Origin: CAWBVG01 sp963792175
GTDB taxonomy: Bacteria > Acidobacteriota > Vicinamibacteria > Vicinamibacterales > CAVVIG01
Assembly (NCBI GenBank): GCA_963792175.1
Contig: CAWBVG010000055.1
Coordinates: 1-64,000, forward strand
Reading direction: 5' to 3'
DNA length: 64,000 nucleotides
Positions within the stretch are counted from its first letter, which is position 1, and each line of letters begins with the position of its first letter. Position numbers and translations under genes: made by a program. The notes under the pieces were generated by a model. The model was given only the letters and a program-made list of their open reading frames with translations, was not told where the DNA came from and did not search any database. Shown here piece after piece: positions 21,609 through 34,286 of the stretch.

Positions 21609-24303
21609 TCAGCGCGTCCGATCCGATTCGATCCAGCATCCCAGAAACCGGCGATCCGTGGCGGCCGGATCGGCGGCCGCAGGGACGAATCCGTTTTCAA
21701 CCTCGATCGCGATCGGCGCGACACGGACGCCGAGTCCCGACAGTCGCCGACTGGAATCGTGACACGGTGTGGCGCGCCCGGCTCGATCGCGAGGCGCCGC
21801 CGCCATTCTGGCGTCGAGAACGTCACCTGGTTGGGAACCGGCCCACAGCTCACCATGATGTCGATGGTCGCGGCGACTCGGCGCTCGTCGCATAGGTGAC
21901 CTGCGCCGTGGCGCGCCCACGCGTCCAGTAGCCGGCCGGTTCCGAAAACACCTGGTCGTCGTGAAAGAAGGCCGTCGCGCCGCCGTACCGGCGCGTTCCA
22001 ATCACGGGTGGGCGCGGGATGCGCCTGCTTTCGTCGACGACGCTCATCGCGGTCAACTGGAGCTCGCCGTTGCCGTTCGCGAGGTCCGGCTGGGCGCGGA
22101 AGCCGACCAGCGCGGCATCGATGGGCAGCACGAATTGATGCTCCCATAAAGGGCCGGTCGACTTTCCAGGTGTCCAGCGGCGGTCCGGTGCGGCCGATCT
22201 GCAGCGACAGCGTGGTGTCTGCGGGCGCCGCGTCGCTTCTCGTCAGACGCAGGCGATACGCTCCGGCCGGCAGCGCGAATCGCGAGTTCCACAGCAGCTC
22301 GATCGGCTGCGGCGCCGTAAACAGTCCGGGACGGGCGACCAGCAGGACATGGACAACGCGTCCGTACCCGCGACGCGCGAGAGCGGATCGTAGAGCAGTG
22401 CAGTCGGGCGACGCGACAGGTCGAAGCGATCGAGCAACGGCACGCGCGCGCGCATGTCGGGGACCATCTCGGCCGGCCAGGCGATCGACCTGGTCACCAG
22501 CGACACGAATGCGACCGCGGCGGCCAACCCGATTCCGATCGTTGCCAAACCTGCGCTGCCAAACCCGCGCGGCTCGAGCCGCCGAACGACCCAGGCGACC
22601 AGCACCCCGAGGGCGAGCCACGCGCCCGTTCGCCAGATCGCCGCGACAACCGAACCGGTCAGAAACGTGGGGAAGGCCGACGCGAGCGGCCAGGTGGGCG
22701 AAGTCCAGCGAGAAAGACCGCGCTGCCGTCGCGGTCCTGATGAATGAGCGCGCCGCCTTGCACGGCCACCAGCGTCACGGCGATTGCGAGACTGCGGCGA
22801 GCAACAGGTGACAGCCGGCGCGCGCCGGCGGCCGCGTCGTTGTCGAGGCAAAGAATGACGCGATAGGAAGACCAAACAGCAAGAGGCCGGACGTGACCGG
22901 CCGGCCGGCGGACGCTTCGCCGCCCCACCAGATGTGGAACGCGCCCACGGTGCAGAGCAGCGCCCCAAAGATGAACGTCAACTCCATCGCGCGGCGCGCG
23001 GGAGCGCCTCCCGAACGGAGCATCTGCACGACGCCCGCAAAGGCGATGGCGAGGACCGGCGCCGTCGCGACGATCCCGTATCCTGATCGAAGATCAGGCC
23101 GGGTCCGCCGTGCGCGAGATGACGCCACGTCATCGGCTCGGATAACCCGTAGGGCGCGGATGGCGATGGCGATCCCCAGATCCAGACGAAGAAGCCGAAC
23201 CAGGTGGCGAGGCCGATGCCGATCGGCGCAAGCAACGTGAGCGTTGCTCGACGGTCCCGGCCGGCGCGCAGCATCGCGACGATCGTCACCGCGGCGGCCA
23301 TCGGCGCGTACTTGGTGCTGAGCCATGGCAGCATGGCGATCGCCACGCCGCGAAACAGCATCATGCCGGCCGACCTCGACTCGGGCGCCATCCAATCGCG
23401 GCAATCACCGCCAGCGCGGCGGGGATTTCCGGGTACACCGTGAACGAGTTGAAGAGAAAGGGAGCCGTCAGCGAAGTCGCCGCCCACGCGAAGGTCGCGG
23501 CGCCGGCCGAACCGGTGGTGACGCTGGCCCACCGCCACAGGACGGTGGACGCGAGCGCCGCCATGACGATCACATCACGACCACGCCGTGATAGCCGCCC
23601 ACCGCAAACGCCGGTATCGCGAGCACCGGCAGGCCGACCGGATGAATGGAATAGATCTGACCATCCTTCCCGAGGGCAAGATAGTCCGGCTTCAGCGATC
23701 CGTTGAAGTACGCACGATAGTCTTCGCGGCGGTGGTTGTTCTCGATTTTCAGATCGCGATCGTGCAGCAGGCTCTGCGTGATCACGAGGTAGTGCGGTTC
23801 GTCGCCGCCCGGAAAAAGCGGCGTATCCGTCATGCGCCACGCGACGGTGCCAAACGCGATCGTGCTCGCGAGGAAGATGACGAGCGGCGAAGCAAGAGGC
23901 CGCAGCAGGCGCCACAGTCCGAAACTGTCTCGACACGCGATCAGCCAGAAGACAACCGGCCACACCAGTTACGTGCCGGTCCCGCGGCCGCGCGCAGGAC
24001 CGGCAGACGATCGGGCAGCCAGGGCAGATAAGGCAGGACCAGCACGCCCAACGCGCACAGCGGAAGCGCGATATCCGGATCAGCGCCAGCCCGGATGGCG
24101 GCGACGCCGGCGGCCCCCAGCACGACGACGAGAATCGCGAGGAGCCACCAGGGGGGCAGCATCGCCACTCGAATGACGTCACCTGCCGATCCGGTGACGA
24201 TGTCGAGGAGCCCGCGCGTGCACCAGAGGGCCGCGGCGGCGATGACCAGCGCGGTGAGCCAGCGCCACGCGCGAACGGAAGCGAACGACAACGGCCGCAT
24301 CAC
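21609..24303 (-). CDS. Multi-TM glycosyltransferase-39-like protein, many frame breaks
   Basis: The N-terminus reads MMRPLSFASVRAWRWLTALV with several helices (PPWWLLAILVVVLGAAGVAA). After a break near 23960 it continues with the outside loop signature FPGGDEPHYLVITQSLLHDR, DLKIENNHRREDYRAYF and SIHPVGLPVLAIPAFAVGGY. The Asp-Glu pair fits GT-C enzymes that use lipid-linked sugars. More helices follow in shifting frames (MLPWLSTKYAPMAAAVTIVA, HIWWGGEASAGRPVTSGLLL). The last part is a soluble domain (VFSEPAGYWTRGRATAQVTY) ending FLGCWIESDRTR at 21609. At least seven breaks occur. It resembles the 13981-16672 protein in general plan but not in sequence. Substrate unknown. Confidence 0.65.
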
Positions 24304-24326
24304 GCCGGCCGCGGCGATCGGACAGA

Positions 24327-25619
24327 TTGCCCCGGCGGCGTGTAAGGCCGGATCGCGGTAAGCTGTTCAGGTGCGATCCCCCAGCCCTGACGATCGCGCT
24401 GGTACTCTTTGTCGCCAGCCTTGGTGTCGCGATCGCGCAGCGCCCGGACGCCTTCAGCGAATCGCGCTCGCACCCGGCCATCGACTACAATTCGGCGCCT
24501 TTTCACACGGCGATCGACGATCTCAATCGCAAACTGGAGGAAGGCGCGGCCGCGTTGACGTTCGATCCGGCGAGCGGCTACCTCCGTTCGACGCTCGACG
24601 CGCTGCACGTCCCGATCGAATCGCAGATGCTGGTCTACACGCAGACCAGCATGCAGGCTCCGAAAATCAACAGGGGCAATCCGCGCGCCATCTACTTCAC
24701 CGACAGCATCTCGGTGGCCTGGGTCCGCGGCGGCAGCGTCCTCGAGGCCTGGGCGCAGGACCCGCGTCAGGGGACAATCTTTTACACCCTCGACCAGGAG
24801 CCGTCGCGCGCCCCGCGCTTCGGCCGGCGGCTCGAATGCGTCACCTGCCACGTGACGTGGGACACGCTGGCTGTTCCTGGTCCGACGGTGCTGACGACGT
24901 TTCCACGAAAGACCGACCGCGACTATGCCGACGGCCACGCCGTCGATCACCGTTCGGATATCGAGGAGCGGTGGGGCGGCTGGTACGTGACAGGCCGCCA
25001 CGCGCCGGCGAAGCACCTCGGGAACCTGCCGCTCTTCATGGCGCCGCCGTTTCCCGAATCGGCCGCTCGGCTGTCGGTGGACGGCGCGTTCGATCTGACC
25101 GGCTACCCTACGCCGTACAGCGACATCGTGGCGCTGATGGTGTTCGAGCATCAAACGCGGATGATGAATCTCATGACGCGCGCCGGCTGGGAATCGCGCG
25201 TCGCCGCGCTGGGCCGCGGCGATCCAGCGGCCGCCGCCGCCCGCGTCCGCAATGCGGTGAACGATCTGGTCGACTATATGCTGTTCGTCGACGAGGCGCC
25301 CATGGCGACGCCGATCGAGGGATCGTCGGGCTTCGCGGAACGGTTTTCGGCGATCGGTCCTCGCGATACGAAGGGGCGGTCGCTCCGCGACCTGCGGCTC
25401 GAGACCCGCTTGATGCGGTATCCGCTCAGTTACCTGATCTACTCGCCGGCCTTCGATGCGTTGCCTGACGATGTCAGGGGCGCGGCGTGCGCTCGTCTGC
25501 ACGACGTGCTCTCCGGCAAGGACCGCTCGCCGAAATACGCTCACCTCACGCCGCCGATGCGGCAAGCGATCCTCGAGATCCTCAAAGACACGAAGACCAG
25601 CGTCGTCGACGGACTGTGA
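24327..25619 (+). CDS. Exported protein with one c-type heme motif
   Basis: A hydrophobic export segment (PALTIALVLFVASLGVAIAQ) is followed by about 390 residues of soluble protein with one CxxCH heme site in RRLECVTCHVTW. The rest includes YFTDSISVAWVRGGSVLEAW and LMVFEHQTRMMNLMTRAGWE, which fit a helical heme-protein fold seen in hypothetical Acidobacterial cytochromes. The TTG at 24327 keeps the frame open, but GTG 24371 plus one indel in the following C run would give a tidier signal peptide. It is probably periplasmic and involved in electron transfer. It is convergent with the flavoprotein gene. Confidence 0.65.
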   Translation: MPRRRVRPDRGKLFRCDPPALTIALVLFVASLGVAIAQRPDAFSESRSHPAIDYNSAPFHTAIDDLNRKLEEGAAALTFDPASGYLRSTLDALHVPIESQMLVYTQTSMQAPKINRGNPRAIYFTDSISVAWVRGGSVLEAWAQDPRQGTIFYTLDQEPSRAPRFGRRLECVTCHVTWDTLAVPGPTVLTTFPRKTDRDYADGHAVDHRSDIEERWGGWYVTGRHAPAKHLGNLPLFMAPPFPESAARLSVDGAFDLTGYPTPYSDIVALMVFEHQTRMMNLMTRAGWESRVAALGRGDPAAAAARVRNAVNDLVDYMLFVDEAPMATPIEGSSGFAERFSAIGPRDTKGRSLRDLRLETRLMRYPLSYLIYSPAFDALPDDVRGAACARLHDVLSGKDRSPKYAHLTPPMRQAILEILKDTKTSVVDGL

Positions 25620-25629
25620 AGCGCGGAGA

Positions 25630-27048
25630 TCAGCTCACGAGCTCGAGCAGCTGACTCCTGTTCGGGCCTGGCAGCCCGGGCGGCGGCATGTGCCTCATCG
25701 CCTCGAAGGCCACGTTGATCGCCTGCGTGACAGCCGGCCGCTCGAGGATGCGCTGCACTGGCGTAATCGTCGCGATGTATTCGATGGCGGCTCGAAACAG
25801 ATCCGGATCGGCCATCATGGTCGCGAACAGACCCCGGATCGATCGTCGCAAGCGGATCGGCCGGCGGTGTCGGCTCCCGACCCTCGCGCAATGCGTCCAT
25901 GTCGGCGAACCGCGCACGATCGACGGCGATCTGGGCATCGTACCAGGGCGCGATGTCCGATTCGGTTCGTGCGTGGAACGTTTCGACGAGCGCACGGGGA
26001 TCGGCCCCCGCCTCGCGGACCACGCGGCACAGCAGCGCGGCGTGCAGGAATCCCACGGTGAGACCCCGCCCCGCCGAGGGATTCGTGCACGCCCACGCGT
26101 CGGCCAGCGCCACGAAGCCCCGTGGCCACCGGCGATCCATTGACGACGAAGCGGCGGTAGCGATCGACGATCCCGCTCATCGGCGAGGACGCCGGTGACC
26201 GGCTGACCGTCGAGCCAATGGGCGTGGAGGGGACACGCACGCACCACATTGGTCCATTTCTCTTCGTGGCGGAGATTCTTCAGCGCGTGATCGCCCGTCG
26301 CGCAGAAGAGGGTGACCGACCATGTGCTGTTGTCCCCGAGCAGCGTCAGGATCGAGATCGATCCAAGAGGCATCAAGATCGGGCCCATCCGTGAAGGCTG
26401 CGGTTCCGCTGAAGTACCGCGTGTAATACACGAAGCCGCAGTCAGCATCCGTTTCTTCGGAGCGGCGGCCGCCAAACGTGGCGAGCCAGCGATCAGCCCG
26501 CGACTGGCGGCCCGTCGCATCAACCACGAGGTCGGCGCGAAGCACTTCGCCGCTCGCTGTCCGCACGCCCTGCGACGTGCGGGGCGCCGGGAACCGCCGA
26601 TGGGCCGGTCAGCAGCCCCGTCACCTGGACACCGCGGCGGACGGTCACACGTGGCTCCCGTTGCGCGCAGCTGGCAAACACCCACTCGGCGACGGGACGT
26701 CGAGCCGTGTAGGTCCAGAGCTTGTCGTCGATCGGTCGCGGCGACTGGTCAGTGAGCATGGGCGGCAACGGGTGGACGAAGTCGAACTTGGCCGCCCCGG
26801 CCCGCCGGAGCGCCTCTTGGACGTCCGGCAGGTCCGACTCGAGCAGCAGCCGGAGACCCGGCATGAGGTTGTGGGGCTGGCGGAACTGCGCCACGCCCTT
26901 TCGTGTCCAGCTCTCCCACGCGTCGTGCGGGCGAATCGGGAACCGGATCGGCGTCGCGCTCGAGCACGGTCACGTCATGGCCATCACGCGCGAGCAACAT
27001 GGCGGCGCCAAGGCCGCACATACCTCCGCCCATGATCAGAATCGTCAT
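25630..27048 (-). CDS. FAD-dependent monooxygenase/halogenase-like protein, many frame breaks
   Basis: It starts with a textbook FAD-binding Rossmann motif: MTILIMGGGMCGLGAAMLLA, RDGHDVTVLERD. Later pieces fit the same family: LRADLVVDATGRQSRADRWL (the DATGR motif), ADAWACTNPSAGRGLTVGFL (second FAD-contact motif, NPSAGRG) and a helical end finishing GPNRSQLLELVS. These are spread over all three frames with at least six breaks between about 26960 and 25830. The group includes geranylgeranyl-reductase-like and tryptophan-halogenase-like flavoproteins; substrate unknown. The very short distances between breaks argue for base errors or a pseudogene. Confidence 0.68.
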
Positions 27049-27175
27049 GGCGAGCGATTATCTGCTCGGACCGATTAGCCGGCGAACCATACGCGCTTCG
27101 GGCGGTTCCATGATTAGCCCATCAGTTCACGTCGTTGGTATTCGCCTTGCTGGGCCTTCGCGCCGGAGGCAGCTG

Positions 27176-27310
27176 ATGGAAGACAAACGCGACCCGGACA
27201 TGGACAACGACGAAATCGGCAACTCGAACGAAGAAGACATCGTGGACTCCGCGGACGACGAGTTCGAAGACGCCGAGATGAAGACGACGACGATCGGACG
27301 ACGCGGATGA
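27176..27310 (+). CDS. Small acidic protein
   Basis: The ATG at 27176 has GGAGG six bases upstream and encodes 44 residues, nearly half of them Asp or Glu (EDKRDPDMDNDEIGNSNEED, then DIVDSADDEFEDAEM) with a short basic end. The composition and ribosome site suggest a real short gene rather than chance. It has no Cys and no membrane segment. It may be disordered. It is divergent from the flavoprotein gene and its stop is followed within ten bases by a long hairpin-forming repeat. Confidence 0.5.
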   Translation: MEDKRDPDMDNDEIGNSNEEDIVDSADDEFEDAEMKTTTIGRRG

Positions 27311-27317
27311 GGATCTC

Positions 27318-27464
27318 GAAAGTTAAAAGGTAAAAGGTAAAAGCTAAAGGTAAAGGAAAGCCGGAAGGTTGGAAGTTGGAACCCGAGGTTTTGACTTCCG
27401 ACCTTCCATTTGGACTTTTAGACTTTAACTTTTAACTTTTGACTTTTGACTTTTCACTTTTGTC
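27318..27464. repeat. AAAGGTA / ACTTTTG heptamer array with two arms
   Basis: The left arm holds units AAAGTTA, AAAGGTA (twice), AAAGCTA and AAGGTA. A middle part follows, with GGAAGGTTGGAAGTTGGAA facing TTCCGACCTTCC. The right arm holds units ACTTTTA, ACTTTTG (several) and ACTTTTC. The arms can pair. The array lies between the convergent acidic-protein and ligD genes and supplies the last codons of ligD, whose product ends KVKSQKSKVKS. Confidence 0.75.
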
Positions 27465-29522
27465 ACGGCCGCGAGGTCAACGCCCTTCGACTTCCTCAGC
27501 GCCGCCCACAAGTCGCCAACCTCTGCCAATCTCGACGGAACGGTCCGGATCGTGAACTCGCGGCGGTCGAACCCCTCGTCGATTTCTTCCAGGTGAGCGG
27601 CGTCGACACGCCGGCGTAGTCGCTGGCGCGCGCGCTGTAGGCGGTGGCGAGCGTCTTGCCGAGGATGTTCTGCAGGCAGTCGATGTAGACGCGCGCCCCG
27701 CGCGCCCGGACGGTGCGCTCGACGGTCGCCACCTTCGGGTGCTTCTGCGCGACGACGCGTGGCGACGATCTGGCAGAAGAGCAGCCCGGCGTCGTACGGC
27801 GTCCCCGGCGGCAGCGGGATGTAGATGTGCAGCCCGTCGGCGCCGGAGGTCTTCGGCACGCCGAGCGCGCCGAGCGCGTCGAGCTCGTCGCGAATCCAGC
27901 GCGCGACGTCGAGCACGCGCGCGAACGGCACGCCGTCCGACGGATCGAGGTCGAGCGCGGCGTAGTCGGCGAACTCCGGGTGCTGCGACGCGCGAGAACC
28001 ACGGGATCCTGCGAGATGGCCGCGAGCTGCGTCGTGTAGAGCAGCGTCTTCAGCGTCGCCGCCGATGATCTGCGGCGCGCTGCTGCGACGACGCTGACGA
28101 CTTCGATGCGGACGCCGGGCGGCACATCCGGCGCGCGGTGCTGGTAGAACGGCGGCGCGGCGACGCCGTTGGGAAACCGCTTCATCACCAGCGGCCGATC
28201 GGCGACCGCCGGCAGGATCGAACGGCGCGACCCGCGCGTAGTAGCGGAACAGATCGCCTTTGGTCAGCTTCTGCTTCGGCCAGAACACCTTGTGCAGGTT
28301 GGTGACGTTCAGCTGCTCGCCGTCGGGCAGCTCGAGCGACGCCGTCGCGCCGCGCGTCTTCGAGCGCGTGACAGCTGGTCGACGAGGCCGTCGGTTCGTG
28401 GTTCGGCGTTCGGCGTTCGTCGTCGCGGCGTTCGGTCGTTCGGCGCGTGCGACGTTCGTCGTCGTTCGGGCCGATCGACCGCTGTCGAACGACGAACGCC
28501 GAACGTCCGGCTTCTCTTCGCGGCGGACATCGTCCGGGCTTCTTGTCGTCGCGCAGCCCGAGGTAGACCGGATGCCGCAGCTTGCCGTCCGCGGTCCACT
28601 CGGTGAACTTGATCTGCGCGACCAGCTCGGGCCGCACCCAGTGCGGCCGCTCGTTGCGTCTTCGGCGCGTTCGCGAACGGGCAGGTCTTCGTTTCGAGCG
28701 GCTTCAGCAGCTTCATCACGCGCGCGAGCTCGCGCTCGTTGAAGCCGGTGCCGGTGTGGCCGACGTAGACGAGCTGCGTCGCCGCTCGTAGACGCCGAGC
28801 AGCAGCGCGCCGAAGTAGGTGCGCGTCTGCCGCGGCTCGGTCCAGCCGCCGATGACGAACTCCTGCTCGTGGACGATCTTCAGCTTGCGCCAGTCGGGCG
28901 TGCGCTTGCCGGACTTGTAGAGCGAGTCCGGCATGCTTCGCGATCAGCCCTTCCCAGCCGCGCTCGAGCGCTCGTTCGTACAGCGCGCGGCCGTCGCCGC
29001 GCACCTGACGTCGCTGAGGCGCAGGAGCGGCGATCCGGTCGTTGCCGAACACGCGCTCGAGCGCCGCGCGCCGCTCGGCCACGGGCGATCGCGCAGGTCG
29101 GTGCGGCCGTCGCGCAGGAGGTCGAAGGCGATGAACGCGACGTCGCTCGCGAAGGACGTCGAACGCGATGCAGCGACGGTCGCGCCGGCGGCGGCGGCGG
29201 CCTTCGGCGCGATCAGGTGAATGCGGCCCTGGAGCTGCTGAAAGCCGGTCGGCTCGCCCTTCGCGTCGAGCGCGACGATCTCGCCGTCGAGGACGAGCGG
29301 CTCCTTGCGCGCTGCGCGCCCACTGTCCGAGCGCGGCGGCGATCTCGGGAAACTGGCGCGTCTTCTCGTTGCCGAGCCGCGACCAGAGGCGGACGACGCC
29401 GCCGTGGCTCGATCTCCGCGATCGCGCGGATGCCGTCGTACTTCGGTTCGTAGACGAGGTGCGGGATCGTCGAGCGGCGCGTCGGCGAGCGACGCGAGCA
29501 TCGGCTGCAGGATCGAATTCAT
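27425..29522 (-). CDS. ligD: ATP-dependent DNA ligase D (ligase-polymerase), frame broken
   Basis: LigD seals and fills double-strand breaks with Ku in bacterial non-homologous end joining. The ligase domain comes first: MNSILQPMLASLADAPLDDP, the nucleotidyl lysine in VYEPKYDGIRAIAEIE (second frame), LVLDGEIVALDAKGEPTGFQ, and FIAFDLLRDGRTDLRDRP. An OB-fold part follows (LVYVGHTGTGFNERELARVM). The primase-polymerase domain follows (KLTKGDLFRYYARVAPF, YAALDLDPSDGVPFARVLDV, GLHIYIPLPPGTPYDAGL). No N-terminal 3'-phosphoesterase domain is present. A heptamer array lies at the ligase/polymerase boundary, and the C-terminal tail is encoded by another. Frame breaks are frequent. It sits 84 bases after ku on the same strand. 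Confidence 0.87.
28394..28511. repeat. GTTCGNC heptamer array within ligD
   Basis: The left arm holds units GTTCGTG, GTTCGGC (three or more) and GTTCGTC. The right arm holds the complement series GTCGAACGACGAACGCCGAACGTC. The array lies between the OB-fold part of the ligase domain and the start of the polymerase domain, so it forms an Arg/Thr-rich linker when translated. Confidence 0.7.
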
Positions 29523-29526
29523 GGCT

Positions 29527-29600
29527 ATCAGCTGACAGCTCTACTGTCAGCCAGACATCGCTGTCAGCTGACAGCTGCAGCCGATCTATGCGATCGCCGA
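29527..29600. repeat. CAGCTGACAGCT inverted repeats between ku and ligD
   Basis: Short units built on CTGTCAG and its complement (ATCAGCTGACAGCTCTACTG, then GCTGTCAGCTGACAGCTG) fill most of the 84-base gap between the Ku stop (29607) and the LigD start (29522). They can fold into more than one hairpin. The ligD ribosome site must lie inside or next to it. Confidence 0.6.
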
Positions 29601-29606
29601 CAGCTG

Positions 29607-30452
29607 TTATGCAGCGGCCTTCGCGCGCTTCTTCGCCGGCGCTTCGCGGCTCGGGCCGCGCCTTGGCCGCGCGTGCCGCCGCTCTGTTCGAGGCTCCGGC
29701 GCAGCCGCTCCATCAGATCGACGACTTCGGCCTGCCGCGGCTCGGCGGCCGGCTCGAGCTCGACCTTCTTGCCTTTCATCTTGCCCTTGATGATCCGCAT
29801 CAGGTTCTCGCGGTACTTGTCGGTGTACTTCGCCGGATCCCACTCCGCCGCCAGGCTGTTGACCAGCGCCTTCGCCATGTCGAGCTCCGGCTTGCGGATG
29901 CCTGCGTCGCCGGGAAATCGAACTGCGCTCGCGTCGACGAGCTCGTCGGCGAAGCGCATCACCGTCAGCACGAGCGCGTTGCTCGATCGACCTCGACGGC
30001 CGCGAGATGCTGCGCGTCGCGCAGGATGAACTTGGCGATGCCGACGCGCCCCGATTCGCGGATCGCCTCGCGCAGCAGCGCGTACGCGCGCTCGCCGCCC
30101 TTGGCCGGCACCAGGTAGTACGGCGTCTCGAAGAACCGATCGTCGATCTCGTCGGCCTTGACGAAGTCGATGATGTCGACGGTCCGCGTCTTCTCGACCG
30201 CCGCCGCCTGGAAGTCCTCCTTCGTGAGCGACGACGAAGTGGCCCTTTCTGGTACTCGTAGCCCTTGACGAGATCCTCCCACGCCACCGGATGCCCGTCG
30301 CGGATGCAGACCCGCTCGAACCGGACCGGCGACTTGTCCTTCGCGTGCAGCATGCGGAACTGCGGCCGGTGATCGCGGACCGCGGTGTGCAGCTCGATCG
30401 GGATGTTGACCAGGCCGAACGAGATCGAGCCTTTCCAGAGCGCTCTGGCCAT
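29607..30452 (-). CDS. ku: Non-homologous end joining protein Ku, frame broken
   Basis: Bacterial Ku binds DNA ends as a homodimer and recruits LigD. The N-terminus MARALWKGSISFGLVNIPIE is diagnostic, followed by HTAVRDHRPQFRMLHAKDKS and ICIRDGHPVAWEDLVKGYEY-like sequence. The rest of the core runs in other frames: VEKTRTVDIIDFVKADEIDD, RFFETPYYLVPAKGGERAYA and LMRIIKGKMKGKKVELEPAA, with a Lys/Ala-rich tail (KKRAKAAA). Breaks lie near 30235, 29985 and 29680. The total length fits the family. It is followed by ligD and preceded by a DUF2934 gene. Confidence 0.88.
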   Translation of the reverse strand: MARALWKGSISFGLVNIPIELHTAVRDHRPQFRMLHAKDKSPVRFERVCIRDGHPVAWEDLVKGYEYQKGPLRRRSRRRTSRRRRSRRRGPSTSSTSSRPTRSTIGSSRRRTTWCRPRAASARTRCCARRSANRGASASPSSSCATRSISRPSRSIEQRARADGDALRRRARRRERSSISRRRRHPQAGARHGEGAGQQPGGGVGSGEVHRQVPREPDADHQGQDERQEGRARAGRRAAAGRSRRSDGAAAPEPRTERRHARPRRGPSREAPAKKRAKAAA

Positions 30453-30454
30453 CG

Positions 30455-30535
30455 TCAGCTCTCAGCTTCAGCTTCAGACTGTCGGCTAGCTTCAGACTTC
30501 GACCTTCAGACGTCCGACTTCGAGTTCCCGCTCGG
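30455..30535. repeat. CTTCAGA/CTTCGAC heptamer array
   Basis: On the plus strand the units CTTCAGA, CTGTCGG, CTTCAGA, CTTCGAC, CTTCAGA, CGTCCGA and CTTCGAG follow one another with a four-base slip. The array fills the gap upstream of ku and supplies the last codons (GRLKVEV) of the DUF2934 protein. Confidence 0.6.
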
Positions 30536-30807
30536 CCTCGAGCCAGTCCTCGAAGTCCATGCCGTGGCCGCCGCCGCGCTCGAGATAGCGGTGGTAGGCG
30601 CGCAGGCGGATGTCTTCTTCGCTCGGCTCGGACTGCCATCGACAACGCCGGCGCGTCGCGACTGCCAATCGGTGCCGATCGGGCAGGGCTGGCGGCGCCG
30701 ACAGTCGACGGTCGCGATCGGCGCTGCGGTTTCGGCGGTCGCTGGAATGCGTCGGCCGTGTCTTCTAGCCTTCGTGCTCGAGCGTGTGTATGACGTCGTT
30801 CAGCCAT
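30492..30807 (-). CDS. DUF2934 family small protein, frame broken
   Basis: The C-terminal part is the DUF2934 helix pair: PSEEDIRLRAYHRYLERGGG, HGMDFEDWLEAERELE. The N-terminal part, in another frame, begins MAERRHTHARARRLEDTADA and is basic and low-complexity (PPKPQRRSRPSTVGAASP). A duplicated CGAGC near 30640 and one more break near 30690 explain the frame changes. DUF2934 is a small domain of unknown function in bacterial proteins. The final residues come from the adjacent heptamer array. It lies between the trehalose synthase gene and ku on the same strand. Confidence 0.6.
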
Positions 30808-30874
30808 GACACTCAGTTCGTCTCGCGAAATCTGTGCGACTGACTCGTGCAAAGTGCGTCCGCCAGCGCCAGCG

Positions 30875-34260
<3,386 letters not shown>

Positions 34261-34286
<26 letters not shown>

